DNA from: Halichondria panicea | Taxonomy: Eukaryota; Porifera; Demospongiae; Suberitida; Halichondriidae | Assembly (NCBI RefSeq): GCF_963675165.1 | Contig: NC_087382.1 | Location: forward strand, 372,001 to 436,000 | Length of the DNA stretch: 64,000 nucleotides | Reading direction: 5' to 3' | Part shown: positions 45,220-58,135 of the stretch, one piece after another | How the letters are laid out: the number at the start of each line of letters is the position of its first letter | Position numbering within the stretch: position 1 is the stretch's first letter | Made by a program: the position numbers and the translations under genes | Notes under the pieces: generated by a model | Seen by the model: only the letters and a program-made list of their open reading frames with translations | Told to the model about the DNA's origin: nothing | The model's database searches: none

Positions 45220-47396
45220 ACACACGTTAATATTACATGAACAAACAGCACATAAATTATAGCTATTATACTTATCAAATCTGTCCTTTTCTCAATGCTC
45301 GTTTTTATACTACGTGTATCAGTTTCACTTTGTGTTGTTATTGGAAAAGATATAGTGTGTGAAATTCTTATATAATGGATACGGAAACCTGATCTTAGAC
45401 ACTATTATGCAAGTAGATCAACCTATTACATTGTAGTATTAATGTATTTCCTTGCCAATCACATGCATGGGTTAATGAGTATATCAATGGCGATTTCCTA
45501 ATTGTCACTGTAGTTATTTCTGAACATATCAAACGGGATGTTGACATGCCACAGTGCTATAGTGTACTGCATGATACATACTGGGACAGATTTATCAGTT
45601 GTGAAGTTGTTGTGTCTTGAAAAAAGAGATTTGTTCATTGTATTGAAACTAAGTCTAGAGCAGCCCTATAACAATCTGTGGCATTGCAGGCATACCAACA
45701 CAACCACCAACATATGGACAAACATAATTACTTTGCTGTTGCTTTCATTGACATTATGATCAGGACTAACGAACCTTTGCTAATGTTTTCTAGGATTTCG
45801 GGATAGTGGCCTAGACTATACAGCAGTCAAACTCTCACTAATAACAGGGTAAGCTTAGTGCATGATGAGCAGTCATGTCTTTAATCGTTGTTTGTTGTAT
45901 CATTATTTTGTAACATACTGAGAATCTATAATTAGTACCTCATTGCTATCAGATGTACTCTGACTAGTATACCTGTGCACCGATCTGACTAACACATCCT
46001 GTATTTGTAGTCACTTCCAGTTCATTGTGGTTGCTAAGGTAATCCACTGTCATGCATAACTCTGTGGTCTGTGGTAAGACCTTTGGCTAGTCATAGGAAC
46101 TGATTTCAGTAACCCAATAGACCATCAATAGGTCACTGACAGCTGTTGTGGGATAACCAATTCAAGCTATGCAAGTACATCAATCAGCATTATAGAAATA
46201 GCACAATTTAATATGCTAAAATTTTTATCCACAACTTAAATAGTCGACCTACCGGTATTTAAGGGTTGTCGTTTGCAACACGACGTTTATAGCTATTATA
46301 TGATACTGATTCATGAACTATTAATCATAATTAATTTTTGCTCAGTGAGATTTTCTGCATGGGAGAACACACTGCTAACACGATGACGTATAGGGATGTA
46401 CACTATTAACGGTTAAACCGTCACTCCCCATGCATGCACATGTGCTTTCACAGCAAAAACACATGTTATATGAGATGCATCAACGTATTTTAGTGTTAAA
46501 AATGACAGAAATATATGTCATTTCTACATGAAATTTCAAAAGATGTTGACATGTTTTATGTTACTGTAACGAATGTGTTTTTACCGTGTTGATATTGTCT
46601 ACCACAAGATCAGACGATGCATTTGGCTACTCGTGTCAACTTTGATCTACGGGTAACAATTACCGGTATGTAGAAGTTTAAGTATTTTGCATTTCCTGTC
46701 AATGACTACTAAGAAAATGTCCAACACCAGAAAAATTGTATTCATATAATTATTATTATTGATCCCCCCACAAAGAAAGAGGGTATGCATGTCTCAACCT
46801 TGCCATAGCTAGCTAGGTACGTGTGTTGTTCAGTCTGGTCTCTGCTACCCTATTGTCAATGTAGTCTGGGGGCCAATAAAATGTGCAATAAACAATGTTT
46901 GCTGTATTAATTTCAATAGTCTTACAACATGTTGGGATGCATGAGCACATTAATTTTACCTGTATGGATCTGCACTAGATCTAGTATTAATTGAAGATTT
47001 AAAGTTTCATGTGTTGCATAATCCTCTGGAGCCGCCCCCACATCACAGACAAAAATTAATTATAAGGTCAAAGTTCATGGACATATTCCTGTCTTTAGGC
47101 TCCTTGTACATAGACGGGCACGCCCATCTAGTAGTTACACTGAAGAATCAAAGTATAGCTAGCTCTTGGACATGCTGTTTGTCTGCCACTAATCTATACT
47201 AGTAATTCCCAGGCTGAAGACAGTCATCAGAAAAGGTGGGGCTCTTAGTGTGGTTTGCAGAGGAAGGGGGACTCCAGCCCCCAAAGCCCTGCCCCCTCCC
47301 TACGCCCTGCATGGATGTGCATACACAATTTATGATAATTGCACACACTGAACAACGTACCTTTTTTCATCATAACAATGCCATGCCACAGAAAAG
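45220..47396. other. Intergenic; end of the duplicated block
   Basis: Homology with copy A continues, with gaps, to about 46,140 (copy A 12,480). After that nothing is shared. GTAGTCTGGGGGCC near 46,862 matches one end of the inverted element at 51,179. Around 46,480-46,600 short ATGACA-type words recur. No gene is supported. Confidence 0.5.
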
Positions 47397-50300
47397 ATGT
47401 CTGACTATCTCACAATAGAAGATCTTAAGAAAGTGTACTTGGTCACGTTTGATGCTCGAGTTAAGTGGCGAAACATCTTGCTTGTTCTTGATGTATCCCC
47501 GGCTACTATCAACAACGTAGGTACGAAATGGCGTGACAATCCTGATGACTGCTACCGTGAGGGGCTATCAGAGTGGCTAACAGGTGGGGAGAGAAGCTGG
47601 GAAGATGTGATGGCGGCATTGTCTAGTCCTATTGTGGGCCACAGTGACATAGCTAGTACCATTGAGAGAGAACATGTACAGTCTACTGGTGCAAGCAATC
47701 CTACTGATGTGAAGTCAGAAGGTAAGCACTAAATAAAATGCACTGGAATGCACACATTGCTTGATTTTCTAGCTGCTATAATGTTCCTCACCCACTTTCC
47801 CCACATCTACATGTAATACACACAAAATATTCCACAGTTAACCAAAATCGCCAAAAAATCAATGGAGATTTAATAATTTTCCTGGACGAGCCACTCGGTA
47901 AAGGTGCATTTGGAGCAGTCTTCAAAAGCAGCTACAAGGGCGAGATTTGTGCAGTCAAAGTCCTGCTTCACGATGCTATGGAGATGCAGGCAAGTATTGC
48001 AGTCAGCAAAAGTGAAGATGCTACCGATGCAATTGATCGTGAGAGTGATTTTCTCAAATCGATCCAGCACCCAAACATTGTTCAGTTTTTATCGACTGCT
48101 AAGCATCCCAAATCAGGTGGTACAATCCTTGTTGTTGAGCTGATGGATTGCAATCTGAGATCTTATTTTTCTGGTCTTGATGAAGAGTCCCTAACTAGCG
48201 AATGTGAAATTAGCCTTTCCAAAGACATGGCTTGTGGTCTGGCCTACATTCACAGCAAGCAGATAATCCACCGTGACCTCTGTGGCGATAACATCTTGCT
48301 GAAGCTTACACTGCCAGTGCCTGTTGCAAAGATTTCCGATTTTGGTATGTCACGGCTATACGATCCCTCCAAGCTTAGCTCCACCCTCACAGCCATTGGT
48401 CAGCGTAGAGGGTATCTACCTCCCGAGGCATATCGATTGGAAGAGGAGAATTACGATAATAGCCTGGATGTGTTTTCCTTTGGGGTGATTGTGGCGCAGA
48501 TTGTTTGCAAGTTGGAGACGATCAAATCAGCCAAGGATCGATCATTCCATGTTGCCCAGATCCCTCACACACACAGGTTGAGGAAGCTTATCGATAATTG
48601 TTTGCAAGAAGACATGACAAGGAGACCATCTGCCAGGGACATCTGTGAGTCTATTTTGTGTTTACTCTTCCGAATAAGTAATATACATGAGTACGTGTTT
48701 ATTAATGTGATGTTGTAAGTATATATAATTATATCATCTCAGATGATTCACTGACAGGAAGCTCGGACCCAGTGGAGACAACAAAGAGGGAGTCAAAGGA
48801 CACTCAACCAGTCGAGAAGGTGTGTACATGATGTAGTGTGTGAATGAGATTACAACAATAGTTTTGTACTGTAACATGCCTGCCAACCTAGATTGTGCTT
48901 GAAAATTTTCTGCATGCTATTGAGACCAATTAAAAAATGTCTGCATGGTATGTAGAGCTGATGATGAAGACATAATTATTAGTAGTTTTTACTTTGTGCA
49001 CTTCCTGCCACCTATAGCTCATTGGATTCCAATAATTATTACTTCAAGTTTGCACCTATGTGCATGCATGCAGTATTTAAAAATCAAGCTTGTGCTTGAA
49101 ATTAGACCCCTTATATAGCTGTAATACCGGTAGTCTCGCAAGCCAGCCGTTACAATGTATCGTATGGCAAATTACACAGGAGCCTACTTGTGCAGCAGCT
49201 AGTGCTGTTGGATTGATAAGTGGTTGGTTAGTGGTTAGAGGACCGATGTGTGAAACCACATATTAATTAGATTTGCCAAATCTAGCTGTGCAGCTGTGCA
49301 GTTTCACAACTTACCAAACACTTCTCAGGCACTTAGATTGCCACTATATATTAGTGTATTAGGTCAACACAACTCTGTATACGGTCCGCGAGACTAGGAT
49401 ACCGGGAGGAGAGACCATTTTGAGGGATATTCCCGGTAAGACCGGGACAGTTGGCAGGTACTCAAGCCCCGGGCCCCAAAGCTCCCCACTGGATCCGCTA
49501 CCACTGGATTTGCCACTGGCACTGGTGGCCAGTAGTCTCATGGATCAGCCCCCTCCTAAGAAGGGGTCTGTCTTGAGGTCATTTCACAGTGGAATGTGCC
49601 AGACCAATGGAATGTAATCAATTCCTGATCTTACGCCCCCGCGTATTTGTTAATTGTACAAAACGTCAAGTGCAGGCATCTCTCTCTCTCTGAAGAAGGT
49701 GCTTCACATGTATGTATTTTGCCTGTGGTGCTAACTCTGTGCCCAAGGACCCCTGCTTGGCTTGCTTATGCTGCGTCTATGTATGAAGCGTTTACCATGC
49801 GTAATGCATGCATTAATGATTATCCAAATGCGTTGAGCAACGTGCAGTTCTTTATTGCCTCCTATAATATCACCTGACTAGAATAAGTCAATCTGATTGA
49901 GCTGCTGGAATTCCAGCATGTGCAACAAAACACATCAAGAGTGCTCAGACCCCTTCTTAGGAGGGGGCTGGTCCATGAGACTAGGTGGCCAGTAGGCTTG
50001 TCAGTGGAATGACGATACATTTGCACTGTCTGTAGACAAGTAGCACTTTCTTGAATCGGCCATCGCTTTTACAGAAAATTTATTGATAAGCATATTCATT
50101 GCATAGCTATAGCAACAGTGACGTCAAACAGTAGTTATAAGCATATTCATTGATGAAGCATGCATGACAGTATAGCCTCGATTCCAGGCCGCTCTCAATT
50201 GAGAAAGACGACCTGGTATACACTGTCTGCGCATGCGTTAATTGCCCCTAAGAATCTCGGGGGTCGAGATATCTTTAACAGTAAATTATTGTATATTTTA

Positions 50301-53300
50301 CAATGATTTCACTGCACAAATCATAACAAAATAACACAGATACTTGCAACATTTATATGGCCTAGACTAGTGACTAGTTTTGTTACCTCTTTTCTTTCTT
50401 GTTGTGATTGCTTCTACTTCTCTTCTGCTCTTGCTCTATAGCGTCTCCAATTGAACGCTAGGTCGACTCATAGCGTTCAATTGGAGACGGATCGGCCTGG
50501 GAACGAGGCTACTCTTGCTCACGCTCTCTCCAGTGTTGAAAAGTTAGGTTTTGTCTTCTTTTGTACTGTGGTAGAGTGGTGGGCGTTTTCTGTCAGTACC
50601 GACCAGCTCTGGTAAGTCTACTTGCTTCCAGACGCTTGTTTGATGCCATCTCAATAAGATCAGTGCTCCTCGTATGAGCCTAGAGTTGTGATGGTGATTT
50701 CTCTCTCTAGCTAGCTAGCTCTTGACACTAAAAGTTTAATCAACCACATGGGTGATCATAGTACAAAAGGCTAATTGATAAATTACAAAGAGTTTTACTA
50801 ACAAATTTTAGCGGGTAATTTTCGTGGGGTAAAATATTCATTATTTTCGTGGGCAGGCTGACCTCCACGAAATTTTAACGTAGGCGTGGCTTATCGGAAC
50901 GTAGGAATGCCGTGCAGCCACGAGACTAAACGAAATTTTTACTCACGAATACCACCGTTTCTCGGGTTGAACGAATTTTTTACCCGAAACTTACCCGTTA
51001 TACGGTATTGAATCCACCCACGCGCAAACGGTGGTTACCAGGCCCTCTAGTGAGAGGGGCTTGGATCGAGGCTATAGCATGACAGGAAATAGCTCTAAAC
51101 ATATAGTCTGCAGTTGAACTATGGCCAGTTATCAGTGTAGTGATATATTAAACATTCGTTTGACTTTGCCTATAATATTAGTCTGGGGGCCAGACCTTTT
51201 CTCAGAGGGGGGAGGGGGAAGAGAGAAAGAGGTCTGGAGACTCTTGCAGCACTTCTAGAGCACACGGAAATGTTGCAAGAGTCTCCAGACCTAATCCTAG
51301 CTCTCTAGATTTTGCCCGAGCTATTAGGTCTATAGCCCCCAGACTACAATACAGTAGACTCTCTTTAATCCGGTCACCCTTGGGACCATGCAGCTTGGCC
51401 GGAATAGCGAGGTGGCTGCAGCTCAGGAAATAGCCGCGGCTTAAAAACGACCTTACCTCGAATGTAATGACTACTTTTGCGGTTCTTGTCTCGAGGATAA
51501 TATAGGATAATTAATTATTTTGTTCTCTATTTAAGTGTAATTCAATTTTATTTGCTAAACCACACCCAAAACGTCATATCCGGCCGTAATACACGTATAA
51601 AATTACATTGAAAGCAGCCCTGTTTGGGACAGCCAGCACTGGCCGGTAACTAGACTCGCCAGCCAGCCCTTCCTCGGGGTAAGGGACTGGTGGATTGCCT
51701 ATCTGAGAGTTGTGCCGTTACCTGAATCTGGGTAATGACCAATCAGAGTGCAGTATCAATGTCATGTGACATTCTTACGCCCACAGTATTGCTTAGTTAA
51801 TTTCTTTGTGGTAGAATGCATGATAATAACAAAATAATGGATGGGCAAGACTGTGCTAGTGCAAGATTAAGCGACCAAGCAGAGCTTATCAATCAAGCTG
51901 CAATTGAGACAAATCCTCCAGTGACTTTAGTATGTAAATGATTTGCACCACTTGTCTTACATTGGAGAAAATCTTTCTTTTCTGGGGATGGAAAGGGCTT
52001 GACAGTAGCCTTCTACCACCAGTCTCAATGTTTCTTGGTTTCTCTGCCACAAACTAAGCAAGGGGAGCTTATTTGTAATTGTGTAGCTATTTGCAACCCA
52101 CGCATATCAGACATTACAAACCACATGATGATGTCATACATGATGTCATGCAACTCATTAAAATTCCACCGGCACAACTCTCAGATAGGCAATCCGCCAG
52201 TCCCTTACCCCGAGGAAGGGCTGGCTGGCGAGTCTAGCCGGTAACCAGAATAGCGAGTGGCCGTACTTCAGGGTGAGTTTTGTGCAGTAAACATAATTAT
52301 AGCTAGCATTCCGTGCCAAGCCAAATGGCCGGTATATCGAGGTGGCCGTACTTCAGGGAGCCGGAATAGCGAGAGTCTACTGTATACCTATAATATAATA
52401 GATCAGTTGTATATGCATGGAATGTGCTGAGCTTGTAATTACCTTGTGACGTCACGGCTATAGATGCCGTCCGTCGTAGGCATTATACATTATAGATCTA
52501 TACACAAGTCATATAATTATTGTAGAATTCATGAATTGAGACTTTTACAGTGCGCATGCTAATGTGTCCCAGTAGAAACAATTTCTGCTGAATTTGCAGT
52601 TCTTTCATGTGCAAGTTTGTTGTAAGTCAAAGGAGCGTACGTTCAGTTCGATCTATATAGAGATAGAAGAAAGAGGCAATAATTATGACTGGACATATTA
52701 TATACATGTTCCAAGGGAAACATAAAGACAAGAGATAACCATCTCCTTTCATATAGACTTCCTATAGATCCAAGCAAGAGCTGAATGGCTAGCAGAAAGA
52801 TTTTTTCAAGCCAGGTTCTTGCGTCTCTAGGAAGTCTGCGGAAAGAAACAGTTAATTGTTTTGGTAAGCTCGCAAAATATTATTAATACTGCTTTTTTGT
52901 CTATATCTCTAGAACTGAACAATCTTTTAACTTGCAACAAAGACTAACGCGCACTTGGAGAACTGCAGATTCAGCAGAAATTGATAGCATGCACACAGTA
53001 CACAAATTTCAAGTCATAAATTTTGCATAGATCTAACGCCCACGCGACGGCGGCATCCATGCAGCCGTGACGTCATAACAATTAGCTTTTACAAGCTATT
53101 TATGTACTTTCCTTTAGCGAAAATGGTTGCTTGTTAATTCTCGTTTTGTTGTACATGTGGAATGTTCTACTAATAATATTCACGCCTCATTTCTAATTCA
53201 ACGATCTCCAGCAATGTTCCCTATACACAGGGGACAGATAGAAATTGGCATGCATGCAGTCTGAGAGCTATAATATAGTTGATCCATTATAATTATTCAT

Positions 53301-54330
53301 GCTATATATATACTCTAGTATAGACTGGTGGGCGTCGCCTTAAGCTATTTAGAATACAAAACACTCGCTTATTATAGTAGACATGCACTATCCTAATTAT
53401 ATACGCTCATTCATTATTCAGGGTCCCCCTCCACTCACACTGAAATGGAGAAGAGGAATAGACATGCCAATCAAGATGAGTCGCTCGGTGCAAAGTGTTG
53501 TCATCGGTGACACAGTGTATGTTGGTGGAGGGTGGACAGACATTGATCGTGACAGGTGTACAGTGATGCAGCTCGAGCAAGATCAATGGACCATACTTCC
53601 AGAGTACACTGCCAGGTGCTTCGCTATGACATCACTCGCTAATCGACTAGTGCTGGTGGGAGGACATGATCCAAGATACAACCAACCAACCAATCAACTT
53701 GCAGTGTTTAATTCAGGGAGATGGACTCACCCGTACCCACCAATGAGCATTGCTCGTTATTGCTCAACAGCTGTCTCTTTCAATAACAACATCATTGTAG
53801 CTGGTGGGTGGATTGTTGCAGGACGTATTTCTTCTGTGGAGGTATTGGACGTGGCATCAAGAAGATGGTACATTGCTCAGTCACTACCTAACGCACGAAA
53901 TGACATGAAATCAACTCTCATAGGAAACACCCTCTACCTAATGGGAGGGTGGGATCATACTGGAGCAACCAAGACAGTGTACCACGTCGACCTCAATGAA
54001 TTAATTGCAAAGGCCCTTTCCAACCTGGACACACGCACTCTCTGGCAGACCTTACAGGAAATACCACTCGAGTATTCAGCTCCTCTCAGTATTGGGAGGT
54101 CACTATTAGCCGTAGGTGGACGAGTGAATGACAGACGCAACCCAGTTTCAAGTTCATCAATTTTCCTCTACCAGCCTGACACCAGGAGGTGGGTGAAAGT
54201 GGGAGACCTGCTTACTGCACGATACCGCTGCACATGCTCAGTACTTCCTAGTGGAGAGGTCATTGTAGCCGGAGGACAGATAAAATTTATTGATGATTAC
54301 ATCCAAACTGTGGACATCTCTTTTCTATAA
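47397..54330 (+). CDS. Death domain - protein kinase - Kelch propeller protein
   Basis: Four exons join in frame: 47,397-47,721, 47,838-48,644, 48,743-48,819, 53,422-54,330 (705 residues). Residues about 5-92 form a Death-type domain (LTIEDLKKVYLV…WRNILLVLDV…CYREGLSEWLTG). The kinase domain follows (about 120-375): GKGAFGAV, CAVKVL, HRDLCGDN, SDFGMSR, GYLPPEA and a final RRPSARDI. It is of the tyrosine-kinase-like class and all catalytic residues are present. A short linker leads to six Kelch repeats marked by GG pairs (YVGGGW, VLVGGHD, IVAGGWI, YLMGGWD, LAVGGRV, IVAGGQI), enough for a beta-propeller. Death domains link to adaptors, so an IRAK/RIPK-like signalling role is inferred. Joining exons 3 and 4 over a 4.6-kb intron rests on phase-0 agreement and the PPPLTLKW linker seen in other sponge kinase-Kelch proteins; otherwise these are two genes. 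Confidence 0.7.
49131..49396. mobile_element. 266-bp element, TAGTCTCGC ends
   Basis: Termini TAGTCTCGC and inverse. The flanking 9-mers TAATACCGG and GGATACCGG share seven contiguous bases, consistent with a worn 9-bp duplication. It lies in the large intron of the Death-kinase-Kelch gene. Confidence 0.6.
49533..49983. mobile_element. 451-bp Mutator-like MITE, 9-bp duplication
   Basis: 38-bp terminal inverted repeats, one mismatch, beginning TAGTCTCATGGA. Perfect 9-bp flanks GGTGGCCAG (49,524-49,532 and 49,984-49,992). No transposase. Intronic. Confidence 0.9.
50171..51076. mobile_element. 906-bp Mutator-like element, 9-bp duplication
   Basis: Termini TATAGCCTCGAT and inverse, with weaker inverted similarity for a further 15 bases. 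Perfect 9-bp flanks GCATGACAG (50,162-50,170 and 51,077-51,085). It contains a younger 75-bp insertion. No coding potential was recognised. Confidence 0.8.
50437..50511. mobile_element. 75-bp hairpin insertion nested in the 906-bp element
   Basis: Flanked by perfect 9-bp repeats CTCTTGCTC (50,428-50,436 and 50,512-50,520). The ends are TATAGCG and CGAGGCTA. The interior is a strong hairpin with arms GTCTCCAATTGAACGCTA around GGTCGACTCA. Confidence 0.75.
51179..51346. mobile_element. 168-bp inverted-repeat element, TAGTCTGGGGGC ends
   Basis: Perfect 12-bp inverted ends, plus an inner inverted pair GGTCTGGAGACTCTTGCA. No clear 9-bp duplication. It abuts the TA-flanked element at 51,352. Confidence 0.6.
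51352..52382. mobile_element. 1,031-bp pogo-like element, TA duplication
   Basis: Inverted ends CAGTAGACTCTC with TA on both sides (51,350-51,351 and 52,383-52,384). CAGT ends with TA targets are typical of pogo/Tigger relatives (family knowledge). A related left end lies at 54,414. A 586-bp element is inserted inside it, so the original was about 436 bp. Confidence 0.8.
51651..52236. mobile_element. 586-bp Mutator-like MITE nested in the pogo-like element
   Basis: 67-bp terminal inverted repeats with one mismatch, beginning TAGACTCGCCAGCCAGCCC. Perfect 9-bp flanks GCCGGTAAC (51,642-51,650 and 52,237-52,245). No transposase. Confidence 0.92.
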
Positions 54331-54413
54331 GTACTTATAATTATAGTTAATTGTTATGTTAATTTAGTTAGTTTCCTTGTTCATTGATGACTTAACAACG
54401 ATTGATATTTACA

Positions 54414-54590
54414 GTAGACTCTCATTAATCTGGTCACTCTTGGGACCATGCAGCTTGGCTGAATAGCGAGGTGGCTGTATCTCAGGAAATAGCCGCGGCT
54501 TAAAAACGACCTTACCTCGAATCTAATGCTTTTGCGGTTCTTGTCTCGTTATAATTATGCTAAACCACACCCAAAACGTAAGAAAACTTG
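54414..54590. repeat. Partial pogo-like element, left end only
   Basis: Begins CAGTAGACTCTC after TA and follows the left part of the element at 51,352 (shared GGGACCATGCAGCTTGGC and AGCCGCGGCTTAAAAACG). The right end is missing. It lies less than 100 bp after the Kelch stop codon. Confidence 0.75.
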
Positions 54591-54599
54591 CCAGCACTG

Positions 54600-55775
54600 G
54601 CCATAAATTACATGGATATGAAACGCCTCTAGATTACAGTGATTCCAGATAGTATCCGGAGTTTTGCTGGGAGAAGGATTGTCTCGCAGCTACCAGAAAA
54701 TGAAAGCTACTGGCAAGCAAAGAATCTGTTGTCACAAGAGTCTACGATTGAAAGCTGAAGTGACTATGATTGGCTTTAACTAGGTCTGTAAAGTAAGTTT
54801 TAGTTATGATTGTTCCAGTTAGAACGTTGTAGCTGATTTGTGGAGCTGAAAATGGCTATATTCACTCTTGTTTATTAAAAACATCGGCCGTACTCGGATC
54901 GCTGGCGCTGCCTTAAGTGTCAGTTGATCTGCTGTTTGAAAAGAATTACTGTGTTTATTTTTTGTGTAGTAGTTAGCCAGGTCATTGTCGATAGTAAAAC
55001 TCTGTCATTGGGGTCTGGAAGGCATTCTCTACATAGATTTTTCATTATAATGTCTTAAAAATGTCGTTCTTCGAACTTTTGTGATTCTGTGATTCTTTAC
55101 TCACTAATTTTGCAGCTATACCCGTCGTTTATCTAGTCTCTTACCCCTGACCAGTGTGGCATTCTTCTGTTGGCAGTGAAACAAAATAGAGGGTACACGT
55201 TGTTACGTACTGTCAGTTTCCATCAAACATTTTCTTGTTGCGAATCGTACACTTCAGTTACCACTCAACTTTGTATATACTCGAAGTTGTATTTTTTGAT
55301 GTAATGTGTGCATAGCATGTATGCGTATGCGTATACCCTATTTCCTACTACCATTGACTAATATTCGTGTTTAATTTTTCTTTTTGTAGTATTATGACCA
55401 AACTGACAATTCAACTGCCGAGTTTCAGCAATGCATAACTGTGATGTTATTCCGTTCCATCCGTCCACGATTCCAGAAGAGTCAGTGGGCGACTGTCATC
55501 TGTATCTGTGGAATTGTGCACTCAAAAACTAACTCCCCTCACCCCCTTTCAAATGTTCTGTTTGATGTATAGTGCTCATATTTTCTTGCTGCATTAATTA
55601 ATTGGAAGCTTTTGAATATAATATATCTACGTGTACCAAGTCTAACAGTGCATGGCCTTTTGAGATGAGATGATAGGAGACTATCAAGGTTTTCAACCTA
55701 TCCCTCAAGTCATAGTAGATTTAATTCCCCTAGGCCTTGTGCTTGTGCCTTTGTCCATTGCCCGGCCATGCACAG
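54600..55775. other. Intergenic, no gene recognised
   Basis: No convincing exon, hairpin or repeat boundary was found in this stretch. Confidence 0.45.
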
Positions 55776-55784
55776 CTCGGTCTC

Positions 55785-56021
55785 TAGCCTCGAGACCAGC
55801 CGTTCGTTATCTGAAAGAACGCCTGGTCAAGTTCCAATGTAGCACTCGTTCTAGCTGAGTCAGCGTTTTATAGCATCATAATGATATTCATTGGTAATAC
55901 ACCTTGGGCGGACCTTTGCGGGCAATTACCAGTCCAAGAAATTCCTGGACCATAGAACGAGTGCTACATTGGAACTTGACCAAGCGTTCTTTCAGATAAC
56001 CAACGGCTGGTCTCGAGGCTA
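55785..56021. mobile_element. 237-bp Mutator-like MITE, 9-bp duplication
   Basis: 69-bp terminal inverted repeats, two mismatches, beginning TAGCCTCGAGACCAGCC. Perfect 9-bp flanks CTCGGTCTC (55,776-55,784 and 56,022-56,030). Confidence 0.92.
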
Positions 56022-56030
56022 CTCGGTCTC

Positions 56031-56984
56031 AGATATTAAGAGTAGCTAGCTAATGGAGGGGTGGGGTCACATGAAGAAAGTGCATCAAACACGGTGAACT
56101 TAGACAAACCCCTCTGGTTACATCCGAGGCAATCATCATCCAGCCCAAACGTCTGTTTAAGGAGGAGTTTCATATCCATGTGACTGACCTGAAAACCTGT
56201 ACTAATATTTGGGCGCATGCGCAGTCTGCAATTATTGTTTGTCGGTTAGCGAAAGAAGGCGTGTCTTTAATCGATAGAAACTACTGTTGTTCTCCGGCTC
56301 CGCTTGTACACTCAGTACTCGACTCACTGTTGTATCATTTTGTTGATCAGGAGGAAGCCTCTGGATTATTATCAGTGAGTGCAGACACCACTGTTTTATA
56401 CTGTAGATGAGTTTTTCCTTGTACATAATTTTGATTGCTTAAATCTTATTTCACACTCTACTAGTACGTTGCACATGTGTTGTAGTACTGTGTGTATTTA
56501 ATTAATTCGAAGTGGCTATTCGTCCGGCACTCAACATTACGCATGTGCATGACCTTTGTCCTTCGAGTTTGGCTCATAAACTATCAGTAGAGTTTCGCAA
56601 GCAGACTTACTTGTCCTAGAGGGAACGTTCTTTCCATACATAGCTACAATAACCCATAGGCATAGGTCCAAAGTTATAAGCTATAGGAAATACCCTCTCC
56701 AGCTATTGTTATACCCCTTTGAGTTTCATCAGTGGCCTGCCCGGGGAATCCTTAGCCTATATAATAGCGATATAATTACATACACTCACAATTTGACCAG
56801 GAAACCTTTTTTTTTCTTTAAAAGCACATAGGGAAAACTTATGAGTTAAGCATGACATTGGCGACAAAACCATTGCTTACATTTCGGACTTTTCGTTTTA
56901 AGAGACACACAACAAAAATTAAACCAAGAGAGGCATGAATCACATGTGCACATAATAGAGTTTTCAGCATCGTCATCTATAGCC
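56031..56984. other. Intergenic, no gene recognised
   Basis: Two short open frames overlap at 56,036-56,426, but neither has a family I recognise. No repeat boundaries were seen. Confidence 0.4.
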
Positions 56985-58135
56985 TTCGAACACACTCTGC
57001 AATACCACACTGCATTTTTTTAACAACTTCTATAACTTGTTTCAAAGCAGCCCAAGCATCTTCACTAAAGTATTTCTGTACGCTTTGCACACAAACATTC
57101 TTATCCAGACATGAAGCTGGAATTTGCTCCGGTTTATCTCCACATCTTCCTCTTCTACAAGCCTTGTCTTTGCCAGCACAGCTTCTTTAACTTGGCGGTC
57201 AACAAACCATGATAGAATAACTACAAAAAGTCACAATTGCCGTGGCAGCCATAGTTAATGTACCTTCATCCTTGTTAGAAGTAGATTTATTCAAAAATGA
57301 CACTGGCTTCCTAACTTAAACCTTTTGCATGAAGGTAAGCCAATTACTGTCTTTCTCTGCTCCTTTTAAATGCCCTTGTTTCTTGATTACAGGAAAAAGC
57401 TTGAGGCTACCTATGTCTATATGTATAGATGTATGTACTTACTATCACTAATAATTACTATACCACATGCATGCCATGGAATTTAAATTCAATTTAGTTT
57501 TGCATGCTAATTAAGTTACATACCACAACTTTTGTCTGTCTTGGAACTATGAATACCACATTGGGGACTGTTATCATGCAGCAGGAGCACTGCAGTCATG
57601 ACCTCTATCCTTGGTGAAATCTTCACCTTCTGGAGTTTCATCTAGTGATGGTTACACAATAATTAACGCATGTCGACTGTCTCGATAACAATAATAGTAT
57701 AATAAAACGGTACAATGTATATACTGTGATGTACACTCCTTACAATGTGGCTTTTGATTATAACATACAAATGTACCAGAAGTATCTTCACCTATCACAT
57801 AAACAATTGTTTCTTTGCCCTAGCTTGATCCATGTGTCCCTCGAACTCTTCATAGCATCATAGCGTCTCCTGAACACAGCCATGCATTCCCACCTCTGAA
57901 GCAAGCTAGTGTGGCTAATTCTTGAGCCATTATGTAGAACTTTTGATGCTGGGATAGCATGGACTTTCCTTTCTCACGTGCAATACTAGTAACCTGTATG
58001 CCATGTGCACAATTTGTGAAATCAAACGCACCTTAAAGAAATACTTAACTTACTTCAACAGATGACACATCTGTGGCAGGTGTCTTCTTATTCTTGAACG
58101 TTTCACGGGGGGCATGTAACTTGCAGTCCATCTAG
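56985..58135 (-). pseudogene. Relic of an uncharacterised, probably transposon-associated gene
   Basis: Minus-strand fragments in shifting frames read KKQGHLKGAEKDSNWLTFMQ (about 57,390), RLVEEEDVE (about 57,150), KPEQIPASCLDKNVCVQ then KYFSEDAWAALKQVIEVVKK (about 57,120-57,020), and REKGKSMLSQHQKFYIMAQ (about 57,980). The second and third groups resemble a zinc-finger-associated module common in sponge repeat proteins. Several frameshifts and stops separate them. The parent family is uncertain. Confidence 0.35.
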
